Shown piece by piece: positions 15,361 to 23,099 of a stretch of 64,000 bases of DNA (the stretch's first letter is position 1; each line of letters starts with the position of its first letter). The notes under the pieces are model-generated. The model was not told the DNA's origin, ran no database searches, and worked only from the letters and a program-made list of their open reading frames with translations. Source of the DNA: Blautia sp. An81 (GTDB lineage: Bacteria > Bacillota > Clostridia > Lachnospirales > Lachnospiraceae). The stretch lies in contig NZ_NFHH01000002.1 of NCBI RefSeq assembly GCF_002161285.1, forward strand, positions 227,638 through 291,637, written 5' to 3'. The translations under genes and the position numbers were made by a program.

Positions 15361-16711
15361 AAGTATCCAGGCGAAGACCTTTCTGAGTATGCTGGCATTG
15401 CTGCTGGCCTGCTGTATCATCATTTATGCTATGGTTATGGTCTTCCTGCCGAAAAATTATCAGACGGAACTGGAAAGCCAGGCGACTTCCGACTTTTACA
15501 GACTGATAGAGACACTGGAACGGAGCGGCTGGGAGGCAGGCTCAGAGGAGATTCTGGCATTTTCTATGAAAAATAATGCCACGGTGCGGATCACCGACAC
15601 AGATGGAAACGATGTGTTCTCTGTAAATTATGCAGATCCGGAAAATTTGGAAGAAGCAGACAGAACCATGAGCTGTTCTGCCACTTTTCAGGAAGGATGG
15701 CAGACATATCAGGTTTCTGCGGAAATTTCCCTGGTTGCGGTATCTCAGTCCTATGAAATCCTTTTAAAACTCATCCCGCTGATTGCGGTGGTGATCCTGC
15801 TGATTTCTGTTCTTGCGGCGCTGGTCTGCTCCAGGTATTTCTCCAGGCCGCTGATCCATATCTGCAGTGTGGCAAAGCGCATGACTAGCCTGGATATGAC
15901 CTGGAAGTGTGAGGTAAAGCAAAGGGATGAGATCGGCGTGCTTGCGGATAGCTTAAATGAGATGTCGGAGCGCCTGAACAATGCACTTGTCAGCCTTCAG
16001 GACGCAAACGAGCAGCTGCAGAAAGATATTGAACGGGAGCGTGAACAGGAAAAACAGAGGATTGACTTCTTTACCGCTGTTTCCCATGAACTGAAGACGC
16101 CCATAGCCATTATCAAGGGGGAACTGGAGGGAATGATCTACCAGGTTGGGGAATACAAAGACCGGGACACTTACCTGCGGCACTGTATGAAAACCGTCAA
16201 TGACATGGAGCGGATCGTTAAAGACATCCTATCCGCAGCCAGGATGGGCGGCAGCGATTTCAAGTTGGAACGCACGGACCTGGATATCAGCCGGATGCTG
16301 CAGAAAGCCTGTCGCAAAGTCATGGGACGGATAGAGGATAAGGAAATGGAGCTGCGCCAGGATATCCAGCCGGATTTTCATTATGAGGGAGACGCACGGC
16401 TTATGGAAAAGGTGTTCGCCAATGTGCTGGATAATGCGGTTGCCTATTCGCCCCGTGGAGCCGTAGTCACTGTGACCTTGCAGGATGGCGTTCTGTCTGT
16501 GGAGAACAGCGGGATACACATTGAACAGGAGGATTTAGAGCAGCTCTTTACACCATTCTACCGGGTGGACAAATCCCGGAACCGGAACAGCGGGGGAAGC
16601 GGTCTGGGGCTGTATATCACAAAAACGATCCTGGACCACCACGGGATTTCCTATAGTATGGAGAACACGGAAAATGGCGTGCGGTTTACAGCGCTTTTCA
16701 GATTGTTATAG
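15341..16711 (+). CDS. Sensor histidine kinase (module 3)
   Basis: This 456-residue kinase probably starts at the TTG 15341-15343 (MKKKISESIQAK), overlapping the regulator's end; GAGGAG lies 12 nt upstream. It has two membrane helices (about 14-36 and 137-160), an outer loop of ~100 residues, a HAMP domain, the H-box with His249 (FTAVSHELKTPIAIIKGEL), N-box (VFANVLDNAVAYSP), and ATP-lid glycines (GGSGLGLYITKTILDHHG). All kinase motifs are intact. In Bce-type systems such kinases sense the transporter; the cognate permeases would be those at 26389-33468. Confidence 0.9.
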   Translation: MKKKISESIQAKTFLSMLALLLACCIIIYAMVMVFLPKNYQTELESQATSDFYRLIETLERSGWEAGSEEILAFSMKNNATVRITDTDGNDVFSVNYADPENLEEADRTMSCSATFQEGWQTYQVSAEISLVAVSQSYEILLKLIPLIAVVILLISVLAALVCSRYFSRPLIHICSVAKRMTSLDMTWKCEVKQRDEIGVLADSLNEMSERLNNALVSLQDANEQLQKDIEREREQEKQRIDFFTAVSHELKTPIAIIKGELEGMIYQVGEYKDRDTYLRHCMKTVNDMERIVKDILSAARMGGSDFKLERTDLDISRMLQKACRKVMGRIEDKEMELRQDIQPDFHYEGDARLMEKVFANVLDNAVAYSPRGAVVTVTLQDGVLSVENSGIHIEQEDLEQLFTPFYRVDKSRNRNSGGSGLGLYITKTILDHHGISYSMENTENGVRFTALFRLL

Positions 16712-16712
16712 T

Positions 16713-16724
16713 ATGACCGGTCAT
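16713..16724. promoter_or_regulatory. Perfect 12-bp palindrome after the module 3 kinase
   Basis: ATGACCGGTCAT is a perfect palindrome immediately after the kinase stop and just before AT-rich inserted DNA. It is followed by GATATAATC, which could serve as a -10. It may be an operator or an old target site; nothing here decides which. Confidence 0.35.
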
Positions 16725-16809
16725 GATATAATCAAGAAAATCAGTAGCTGAAGTGTGCAGCAAATAAAAGAAACTCTTGATTATTCTGAAAATTGTTAAG
16801 GGATTTTAT

Positions 16810-17706
16810 ATGCAAAAAAATAAGATTGGCATAGAAACTGTCGTTAAAATCATAAAAAAACTATATTGGTTAGGCTTGATTGGTATTGCCGGAAGTGTTT
16901 TTGATATTCCAATTCTGAAATTATTCTATTTATTTTTTCTGCTTGCAATAATAGATTTTATTTTGTCATTGATTATTGTTTTACGAACAGAAAGTACAGA
17001 TGAAACGATAAATGAATTAAAATTTTTATTACAGAACTTAGGTATGCTGATTGGAATACCGTTCATTTATATACGAAATATGTTTCGATTACCTAATGTA
17101 GATACTTATATGCCGGAGGTTCATTATAGTCTTCCCTTTTTAGAATGTTGGACTGTCGCTAATGGCGGGAATAATAAAGAAACCTCACATTCATGGAGTA
17201 TTTGCAATCAGAGGTATGCTTATGACTTCTATATCCAAAAGAATGGTTCAACCTTTTCAGGCAATGGGAAAAATGTGACAGATTATTTTTGTTACGGGAA
17301 AACTGTCTTAGCAGCTGCGGATGGCATTGTCATAGAAATAAAAAATCTTTTTGAAGATACACCAATTCCTGAGAAAGAGGAGGTTGACTGCCATGCTTCT
17401 GATGTGCGGGGGAATTATATAATCATTCAACATTCAGAGCATGAATACAGCACCATAGCTCATATAAAAAAGGACAGCTTTTGTGTGAAAGTAGGAGATA
17501 AAGTTTATCGAGGACAGCAGATAGCTCGTTGCGGTAATAGCGGAAATACAAGTGAACCACATATACATTTCCAAGTACAGCAAGGGAAAAGTTTTCTTTT
17601 ATCAGCCAGTCTACCGATATGGTTTGAGAAAATTAGAAATCACAGCATATCTCATAATAGTCCTCATATTAGCAGAGGAGATATTGTGGAAAATCAAAAT
17701 AAATAG
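16810..17706 (+). CDS. Membrane-anchored M23-like peptidase (LytM/lysostaphin fold), probably degenerate at one metal site
   Basis: The 298-residue protein starts MQKNKIGIETV at the ATG 16810, with AAGGGA upstream. Two or three N-terminal helices (about 20-60 and 78-92) anchor it; the domain from residue ~140 carries the M23 closing motif GNSGNTSEPHIHFQV with the H-x-H pair, and an upstream His in HSEHEYSTIAH. The first metal motif (H…GxD) is present only as QRYAYDF, so hydrolytic activity is uncertain. It is markedly AT-rich compared with the two-component genes on its left, so it was probably acquired with the following regulator as a separate insertion between the module 3 kinase and its transporter. 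Confidence 0.65.
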   Translation: MQKNKIGIETVVKIIKKLYWLGLIGIAGSVFDIPILKLFYLFFLLAIIDFILSLIIVLRTESTDETINELKFLLQNLGMLIGIPFIYIRNMFRLPNVDTYMPEVHYSLPFLECWTVANGGNNKETSHSWSICNQRYAYDFYIQKNGSTFSGNGKNVTDYFCYGKTVLAAADGIVIEIKNLFEDTPIPEKEEVDCHASDVRGNYIIIQHSEHEYSTIAHIKKDSFCVKVGDKVYRGQQIARCGNSGNTSEPHIHFQVQQGKSFLLSASLPIWFEKIRNHSISHNSPHISRGDIVENQNK

Positions 17707-17912
17707 AATGTCAGTTTTTCAGTTGTTATGATAGTTTGGTTACAACAAACCGACGGTTTACATCTGGATGTGTTGGGTGCTTTAATGGGTTTACAATCAG
17801 ATAAAACCTTATGGTAAGCGCAGTTGACAAATTGCCAACAGTTATTGCTTGCCCTTATACAGCTTCTCAATATATAATTTGGACACCGAACACAAGGAGG
17901 ATTTTTGAAGAA

Positions 17913-18017
17913 ATGAAATTCAATGAAAAACTTTTATCTATCAGAAAGAAGAAGGGGCTGTCTCAAGAACAGTTAGGTATGGAACTCCAAGTTTCGAGGC
18001 AGACCATTTCCAAATGG
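17913..18017 (+). pseudogene. XRE-family regulator, 5' half, split by the mobile element
   Basis: The ATG at 17913 opens MKFNEKLLSIRKKKGLSQEQL… and a helix-turn-helix ending VSRQTISKW; AAGGAGG lies 12 nt upstream. At 18018 the sequence passes into the inserted element and ends prematurely (…AGVSQTKGY). Joined at the GA dinucleotide to 25830-26123, the frame continues KWETGQSYPDFQRLVML…, giving an intact 132-residue XRE regulator with a C-terminal membrane helix. As it stands, the gene is broken. Confidence 0.85.
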
Positions 18018-18119
18018 GAAGCAGGAGTTTCCCAAACAAAAGGATATTAGAAACAATCCATGAAATACCTGCTTGCTAAACTATTGATATTCAAATTAGG
18101 AAAAAACAAACCTATGAAT

Positions 18120-18155
18120 AGAGGCTTATTGGATTTAGAAATACAATAAGCCTCT
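18120..18155. terminator. Perfect 12-bp inverted repeat near the element's left end
   Basis: AGAGGCTTATTG (18120-18131) and CAATAAGCCTCT (18144-18155) form a strong hairpin. Plus-strand T-run is absent, so it may insulate the element from the flank or stop transcription in only a weak way. Confidence 0.45.
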
Positions 18156-18171
18156 AAAATTACCGTAAATC

Positions 18172-18200
18172 TTGACATATAAATGTCATGTTTATATGAT
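18172..18200 (+). promoter_or_regulatory. Promoter and operator of the WYL regulator
   Basis: TTGACA (18172-18177), 17 bp, TATGAT (18195-18200). A dyad TGACATATAAATGTCA (18173-18188) overlaps the -35, and a close variant TGACATATGTTGTCA lies at 19125-19139 before the acetyltransferase gene, which suggests autoregulation and co-control by the WYL protein. Confidence 0.65.
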
Positions 18201-18230
18201 AACATGAGAAACAAGGGAGTGAGTGCCTAT

Positions 18231-19127
18231 ATGAAAGAGAGTAGATTATTTAGAATTATTTATCATTTAATGGAAAACGGAAAATCTACCGCTCCAGAGT
18301 TGGCAGAAAAATTAGAAGTATCAGTAAGAACAATTTATAGGGATATTGATATTATTAGTAGTGCGGGTGTGCCTATATATGTGACAACGGGAAGAAACGG
18401 TGGCATACAGATAGCAGATAGTTTTGTTTTAGATAGGTTGCTTTTATCTGATAAAGAAAAAGAAGATATAATAACGGCATTAAAAAGTGTATCTATTGTG
18501 GATAATCATAACAGTGATACATTGTCAAAACTATCAGCGATTTTTAATACAAAAAGTGAAAACTGGCTTGAGGTTGATTTTTCACGCTGGGGGAATAAAT
18601 CGCAAGATAATGCTATGTTTCAAAAGGTAAAGGAAGCAATCATATCACGCAAAATGCTTTGTATTGTTTATGTGAATACTCGTGGAGAAGTGATTGAAAG
18701 AGTTATCTGTCCACTCAAAATGGTGTATAAAGCGAAAAGCTGGTATATAAAAGCCTTTTGTATGAATAAGTCCGATTTCCGTATCTTTAAATTGACACGT
18801 ATTATACAAGCAAGGAATATGGAAAAAATTTTTAATCCTATGGATTTTCCACAGGAAGAAAAAAAGGAAATGAAAGCAAATTGTGAAAATGTTATACTGC
18901 GTTTTCCTCAAGAAATGGCTTATCGGATTTATGATGAATTTGAAGTTGATGAAATCAATCAAGACGATAATGGTGATTTTATAATTTCCGCTACAATGCC
19001 TATAGATGAATGGCTGATTGGTTATCTGCTTTCTTTTGGTTCAAAGGTTTGTATCATAGAACCAAAGTATTTAAAAAAAATTGTCTACAATGAAGCAAAA
19101 AAAATATGCGAACAAAATAAACCATGA
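18231..19127 (+). CDS. WYL-domain (YafY-type) transcriptional regulator
   Basis: This 298-residue protein has an N-terminal HTH_11-type helix-turn-helix (STAPELAEKLEVSVRTIYRDIDIISSAG, about residues 20-48) and a middle WYL domain (VICPLKMVYKAKSWYIKAFC…FRIFKLTRI), followed by the WCX-like C-terminal part. I chose the ATG at 18231 with GGGAG upstream. WYL regulators sense ligands, sometimes nucleic acid fragments, and often control DNA-damage or defence genes. Here it precedes a YoaP acetyltransferase and an SPL-like radical SAM gene. The TGACATAT-type dyads before this gene and overlapping its stop codon suggest it regulates both itself and the next genes. Confidence 0.85.
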   Translation: MKESRLFRIIYHLMENGKSTAPELAEKLEVSVRTIYRDIDIISSAGVPIYVTTGRNGGIQIADSFVLDRLLLSDKEKEDIITALKSVSIVDNHNSDTLSKLSAIFNTKSENWLEVDFSRWGNKSQDNAMFQKVKEAIISRKMLCIVYVNTRGEVIERVICPLKMVYKAKSWYIKAFCMNKSDFRIFKLTRIIQARNMEKIFNPMDFPQEEKKEMKANCENVILRFPQEMAYRIYDEFEVDEINQDDNGDFIISATMPIDEWLIGYLLSFGSKVCIIEPKYLKKIVYNEAKKICEQNKP

Positions 19128-19139
19128 CATATGTTGTCA
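19125..19139 (+). promoter_or_regulatory. Second WYL-type operator, before the acetyltransferase gene
   Basis: TGACATATGTTGTCA overlaps the TGA stop of the regulator and matches the dyad at 18173-18188. A TATAAT follows at 19152-19157, but no well-spaced -35 is seen, as might be expected for a controlled promoter. Confidence 0.5.
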
Positions 19140-19190
19140 AGGTTATTGTGATATAATACAGATGAAAAAGTATTAAGGGGTGAACTATTT

Positions 19191-19940
19191 ATGAATGAAA
19201 CATTTATGAACTTAACGCTGGATAATCTGGACACAGAACATATATGTTGTGCAATTTCGGATAAAAAACATCAAGTTGGAGTATCAGTAAAAAAACAATG
19301 GCTTAAGGAACGAATTGAAGAAGGTCATGTTTTCCGTAAACTTGATAAAAAAGGAAAAGTATTTATTGAATATGCTCCGATAGAAACAGCATGGGTTCCT
19401 GTTTCTGGAGAAAACTATCTGTATATTTACTGCCTTTGGGTATCTGGCTCTTTTAAGGGAAAAGGATATGCAAAATCTTTACTTGAATATTGTATTCATG
19501 ACGCAAAGGAAACTGGGAAATCAGGTGTATGCGTTCTCAGCTCAAAAAAGAAAAAGCCTTTTTTATCTGATAAGAAGTTTTTTCTGAAATATGGTTTTGA
19601 AGTGGCAGATACGGCTGGGAATGATTATGAGTTATTATCATTGTCTTTTGATGGGAATAAGCCTTGTTTTTCTGAAAACGCAAAAAAAATGACAATAGAC
19701 CAAAAGGAGCTGACAATCTATTATGGATTACAGTGTCCATATATTCCTAAGTGCATTGAACAAGTACAGGAATACTGTAATAAAAATAATATACCATTAA
19801 ATCTAATTGCTGTAGATACTTTAGAAAAAGCTAAAAATGTTCCTTGCATTTTCAATAATTGGGCGGTATTTTATAATGGTGATTTTGTGACTAATCATCT
19901 TTTGAATGAAACTTTTTTGAAAAAGAAATTTCAATTATAA
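19191..19940 (+). CDS. GNAT-family N-acetyltransferase with C-terminal YoaP domain
   Basis: The 249-residue protein has a GNAT core (LYIYCLWVSGSFKGKGYAKSLLEYCIHDAKETGKSGVCVL) whose V-x(n)-KGKGYAKSLL segment is the acetyl-CoA pyrophosphate loop, followed from about residue 160 by a YoaP-like domain (ELTIYYGLQCPYIPKCIEQVQEYC) with a C-P-x(3)-C pair reminiscent of a redox or metal motif. GGGGTGA precedes the ATG. It lies between the WYL regulator and the radical SAM gene and ends 11 bp before the latter, so the two are one operon. The substrate is unknown. Confidence 0.8.
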   Translation: MNETFMNLTLDNLDTEHICCAISDKKHQVGVSVKKQWLKERIEEGHVFRKLDKKGKVFIEYAPIETAWVPVSGENYLYIYCLWVSGSFKGKGYAKSLLEYCIHDAKETGKSGVCVLSSKKKKPFLSDKKFFLKYGFEVADTAGNDYELLSLSFDGNKPCFSENAKKMTIDQKELTIYYGLQCPYIPKCIEQVQEYCNKNNIPLNLIAVDTLEKAKNVPCIFNNWAVFYNGDFVTNHLLNETFLKKKFQL

Positions 19941-19951
19941 AGGTATAGTTT

Positions 19952-20833
19952 ATGCACTTAAAAAAGGTGAAAGGGATTTTATCTTCATCAAATGGAATGA
20001 ACCTATATCGAGGTTGTACTCACGGCTGTATATATTGTGACTCAAGAAGCAAATGTTACCACATGGAACATGCTTTTGAAGATGTTGAAGTCAAAGAAAA
20101 TGCTATTGTCCTTTTAGAAAATGCTTTAAAAAGGAAACGATTAAAATGTATGCTGAGTACGGGTTCTATGACAGACCCTTATATCCTTCTTGAAGATGAA
20201 TTTAGTAGTGTCAGAAAAGCATTAGCGTTAGCATATAAGTACGGTTTTGGTTTTACTCTGATAACAAAATCTAATCGTGTATTAAAGGATTTAGATTTAT
20301 TAAAGGCTATCAATGGCAAAACAAAATGTATAGTACAAATGACATTAACGACTTATGATGAGGATTTATGCAAAAAAATTGAACCAAATGTCAGCACAAC
20401 AAAAGAAAGAGTTGAAGCTCTAAAAAAACTACATGATGCTGGTATTCCCACAGTTGTCTGGCTTTGCCCTATTCTTCCTTTTATCAATGATACGGAAGAA
20501 AATATTAAAGGGATTTTAAATTATTGTATTGAAGCAAAAGTTTATGGTGTTATCTGCTTTGGAATGGGACTAACGCTTCGTGAGGGAAATAGAGAATATT
20601 TTTATAGTCAGTTAGACAGATTATTTCCGTATTTGAAAGATAAATATGTACAAACTTATGGTATGCAGTATCAGATAAACAGTCCAAATAATGAACCATT
20701 GATGAAACTTTTTCATCAATTATGTGAAGATAACGGGATAGTACATGATAACAAAATTATCTTTGAATATTTAAGTAAATTTGAAGAAAAAAATAAAAAT
20801 ATTCAGTTGAGCTTATTTGATGAATTTCTTTAA
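19952..20833 (+). CDS. SPL-like radical SAM protein with a C-terminal beta-clamp-like motif
   Basis: The 293-residue protein carries the radical SAM cluster motif C-x3-C-x2-C (Cys22, Cys26, Cys29 in YRGCTHGCIYCD) and the family layout of spore-photoproduct-lyase-like proteins (LSTGSMTDPYILLE…, TLITKSNRVLKDLDLL). Such enzymes make a 5'-deoxyadenosyl radical; true SPL repairs UV thymine lesions, but most relatives are uncharacterised. The last residues read QLSLF (285-289) then DEFL. QLSLF matches the consensus of peptides that bind the DNA polymerase sliding clamp, supporting a role on DNA. It is cotranscribed with the YoaP acetyltransferase. Confidence 0.82.
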   Translation: MHLKKVKGILSSSNGMNLYRGCTHGCIYCDSRSKCYHMEHAFEDVEVKENAIVLLENALKRKRLKCMLSTGSMTDPYILLEDEFSSVRKALALAYKYGFGFTLITKSNRVLKDLDLLKAINGKTKCIVQMTLTTYDEDLCKKIEPNVSTTKERVEALKKLHDAGIPTVVWLCPILPFINDTEENIKGILNYCIEAKVYGVICFGMGLTLREGNREYFYSQLDRLFPYLKDKYVQTYGMQYQINSPNNEPLMKLFHQLCEDNGIVHDNKIIFEYLSKFEEKNKNIQLSLFDEFL

Positions 20834-20884
20834 CAAATCCATTCGATAAAAATAGTAAATTATTTTCAGAGAGTTGGTAATACT

Positions 20885-21304
20885 ATGACGTCATCCTCTT
20901 TCAAAAAGGTGGTTAGATTACAATTCAATGCTTTGATGATGAGAACAATAAAAGGTACATTGAAACAGAAACGGAAACAGCTAGCCAGATATTCAAAACA
21001 TGAAATTTTGTTTTCTGAAATAAGCACATCACCATTGTATGAGCAAGGTACACTTGATACCTATTCTTGCAATATGACGGTATTTCGTGTACAGCATTTT
21101 ATTTTCCGTGTTACTGATGAAAAAATCAGTACAGCCTTAAGTGGATTATCAGAAAGGCAGAGAGCGTTTATTCTTCTCTACTATTTCAGAGATATGAGCG
21201 ATAGAGAAATATCCGAGTTGTATCATATATCCCGTTCTGCGGTAGGATATACACGAAATTGTGGTTTGAGAAAACTGGAAAAACTTATGAAAGAAAGGAG
21301 CTGA
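20885..21304 (+). CDS. Sigma-70 region 4-like regulator of the mobile element
   Basis: The 139-residue product has a C-terminal region 4 helix-turn-helix (ALSGLSERQRAFILLYYFRDMSDREISELYHISRSAVGYTRNCGLRKLEKLM), as in the small sigma-like proteins of Tn916-family elements. The N-terminal half is not recognisable. The ATG at 20885 has only a weak ribosome site (GAGAGTTGG). It is followed in the same frame, directly after its stop, by the HTH_16-like gene. Likely role: activates transfer or excision genes of the element. Confidence 0.75.
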   Translation: MTSSSFKKVVRLQFNALMMRTIKGTLKQKRKQLARYSKHEILFSEISTSPLYEQGTLDTYSCNMTVFRVQHFIFRVTDEKISTALSGLSERQRAFILLYYFRDMSDREISELYHISRSAVGYTRNCGLRKLEKLMKERS

Positions 21305-21544
21305 GCAACGTCAAAAGATTATGGTTATCCGTCTTTTGAACTGATTTGCAGAGCGTCCAATGGTGATAAAACGGCAATTCAAGAAATTCTAGATTTTTAT
21401 GACGGTTATATATCAAAGCTCTGTCTGCGTCCGTTTTATCACGATAGTGGAAAGGTCAGCATGAGGGTAGACGAAGAATGGAAAGGAGATATTCACACCG
21501 CCATGCTAAAGGCAATCTTGAAGTTTGAAATCAAGATAAAATAG
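21305..21544 (+). CDS. HTH_16-like helix-turn-helix protein, start codon unclear
   Basis: The frame after the sigma-like stop reads ATSKDYGYPSFELICRAS…GDKTAIQEILDFYDGYISKLCLRPFY…DEEWKGDIHTAMLKAILKFEIKIK and ends at 21542-21544. This is the common small helix-turn-helix protein found next to sigma-like genes in Tn916-type elements. No ATG, GTG or TTG opens the frame; the only in-frame ATGs lie well inside. Either an ACG (21308) is used, the TGA before it is read through, or the start was lost. An AAGGAG ribosome site does sit just upstream (21296-21301). Compare the intact relative at 62627-62884. Confidence 0.6.
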   Translation, partial: ATSKDYGYPSFELICRASNGDKTAIQEILDFYDGYISKLCLRPFYHDSGKVSMRVDEEWKGDIHTAMLKAILKFEIKIK

Positions 21545-21589
21545 TTTTATAAAAGGCTACACCGCCGGAGTGATCCAGACGTGGTGGCG

Positions 21590-21710
21590 GTCGTAAGACA
21601 TCAAGCCATGCCAGCTTTGCTGGCAAACGGCTGGTTCACTCTGACGGTGAGGCGAGCGTTAGCGAGCCATAAAGCCCCCGTTATCTAACAAGGGGGGCAC
21701 AAGTAACTGG
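21590..21710. other. Putative origin of transfer (oriT) of the mobilizable element
   Basis: The gene-free stretch 21545-21887 includes GCCCCC (21674-21679) and GGGGGC (21692-21697) around GTTATCTAACAA. Tn916 and ICEBs1 oriT nick sites have this form, an arm of Cs, CTAACA and an arm of Gs (from memory). It lies about 190 bp before a relaxase gene of the same type. A second hairpin, AAGGACAGT/ACTGTCCTT-like, lies at about 21820-21855. Confidence 0.65.
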
Positions 21711-21887
21711 AAACTATATTCCGCAAGGCGTAAAAATCCTTTGTTTATGCGCTGTAACAGCATTTCCAAAGTGTGATTTAAAATGCGCCTGCTTTACCAT
21801 ATAAATGGAATACTGCATATCTGAGGACAGTTGATTTCATATTGACTGTCCTTTTTTCATGCAACGAAACGAAAGGACGAGTGATTT

Positions 21888-23099
21888 ATGAATAATGATT
21901 TTATACAGGAACTGAAAGAAAAGCGTGAACGCTATGGCGTATCACAGTCAAGGCTGGCGGTTGCCTGCAGTATCAGCCGTGAATACTATAACCGCATTGA
22001 AAACGGCAAGACACAGCTCACAGAAGCCTTAAAAGAGGAACTAAAGAAACAGATAGAACGCTTCAATCCAGAAGAACCGCTGTTCCTGCTCATTGATTAT
22101 TTCAGAGTGCGTTTCCCTACTACGGACGCATTGACAGTAATACAGAGTGTTATGCACCTTAAAGAGAAATATTTTCTCCATGAGGACTATGGGAAATACG
22201 GCTATGAGGAAAGTTATCTCTTGGGTGATATTCAGGTCATGGTTTCCCACAATGAAGTGTTGGGTGTTCTTATGGAAATGAAAGGAAAAGGCTGTCGTCA
22301 AATGGAAAGCTATCTGCTGGCGCAGGAGCGAAGCTGGTATGATTTTATGCTGGACTGTCTGACTGCCGGCGGTGTGGTGAAGCGTCTTGACCTTGCGGTC
22401 AATGACCGTGTGGGTATCTTAAATATACCAAAACTGATTGAAAAATGGGAACGTGGCGAAGCTGTTTCCCGTTTCCGTGGGGAGAAAGGCTACAAAGGCA
22501 CACAGAAAAATGGTGATGATATTCCAGAGAGCACAGGAAATACCCTCTATATCGGGTCTACAAAAAGCGAACTGTATTTCTGTCTATATGAAAAAGACCA
22601 TGAACAGTACCACAAGAACGGTACAGACATGGAAACGACAGAAATCAAGAACCGTTTCGAGATACGTCTGAAGAATGAACGAGCCTATCATGCCGTTGCG
22701 GATATGCTGACCTATTATGATGTGGAGCGCACCGCCTTTTCTATCATCAATCATTATGTCCGCTTTGTTGACCGTGAGAACGGCAAGCCTAAGAGCAAGT
22801 GGAAATTAAATGCTGACTGGGCGTGGTTCATTGGGGAGCATAGGGAAAAAATAAGGCTGACTACACAGCCAGAGCCGTTCACTCTGCAAAAGGCGTTGAA
22901 TTGGCTACACAGACAAGTCGCTCCGACACTGAAAATGGTGGAAGAACTGGACAAACAGAATAATACCACCATACTCCGTGATATGCTGGATAATACGGTA
23001 CTAAAGGAAAAACATAAACATTTGTTACTACTGGAAAAATCAAAGCCAGAGGACAGGATAGATACCGCCGTTTCATCAGAAAATGACGGTATTTTTTGA
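21888..23099 (+). CDS. Rep_trans-type relaxase (Tn916 Orf20 / ICEBs1 NicK-like)
   Basis: The 403-residue protein has an N-terminal XRE helix-turn-helix (YGVSQSRLAVACSISREYYNRIENGK, about 15-40), then a replication-initiation-factor domain (…YGYEESYLLGDIQVMVSH…KRLDLAVND…TLYIGSTKSELYFCLYEKDHEQ…NRFEIRLKNERA). Members nick oriT, stay attached to DNA through a tyrosine and pilot the strand for transfer and rolling-circle replication. AAAGGACGAG lies upstream of the ATG, and the oriT-like sequence is ~190 bp upstream. This makes the element independently mobilizable. Confidence 0.88.
   Translation: MNNDFIQELKEKRERYGVSQSRLAVACSISREYYNRIENGKTQLTEALKEELKKQIERFNPEEPLFLLIDYFRVRFPTTDALTVIQSVMHLKEKYFLHEDYGKYGYEESYLLGDIQVMVSHNEVLGVLMEMKGKGCRQMESYLLAQERSWYDFMLDCLTAGGVVKRLDLAVNDRVGILNIPKLIEKWERGEAVSRFRGEKGYKGTQKNGDDIPESTGNTLYIGSTKSELYFCLYEKDHEQYHKNGTDMETTEIKNRFEIRLKNERAYHAVADMLTYYDVERTAFSIINHYVRFVDRENGKPKSKWKLNADWAWFIGEHREKIRLTTQPEPFTLQKALNWLHRQVAPTLKMVEELDKQNNTTILRDMLDNTVLKEKHKHLLLLEKSKPEDRIDTAVSSENDGIF

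Noticed and set aside
14179..15423. 414-codon minus-strand frame
   Set aside because: It runs antisense across winged-helix copy 2, a terminator and a response regulator gene, all with strong family signals on the plus strand.
9104..16711. Vancomycin-resistance (VanRS) operon
   Set aside because: The two-component systems are of the same broad class, but no D-Ala ligase, VanH or VanX gene is present; ABC exporters follow instead.
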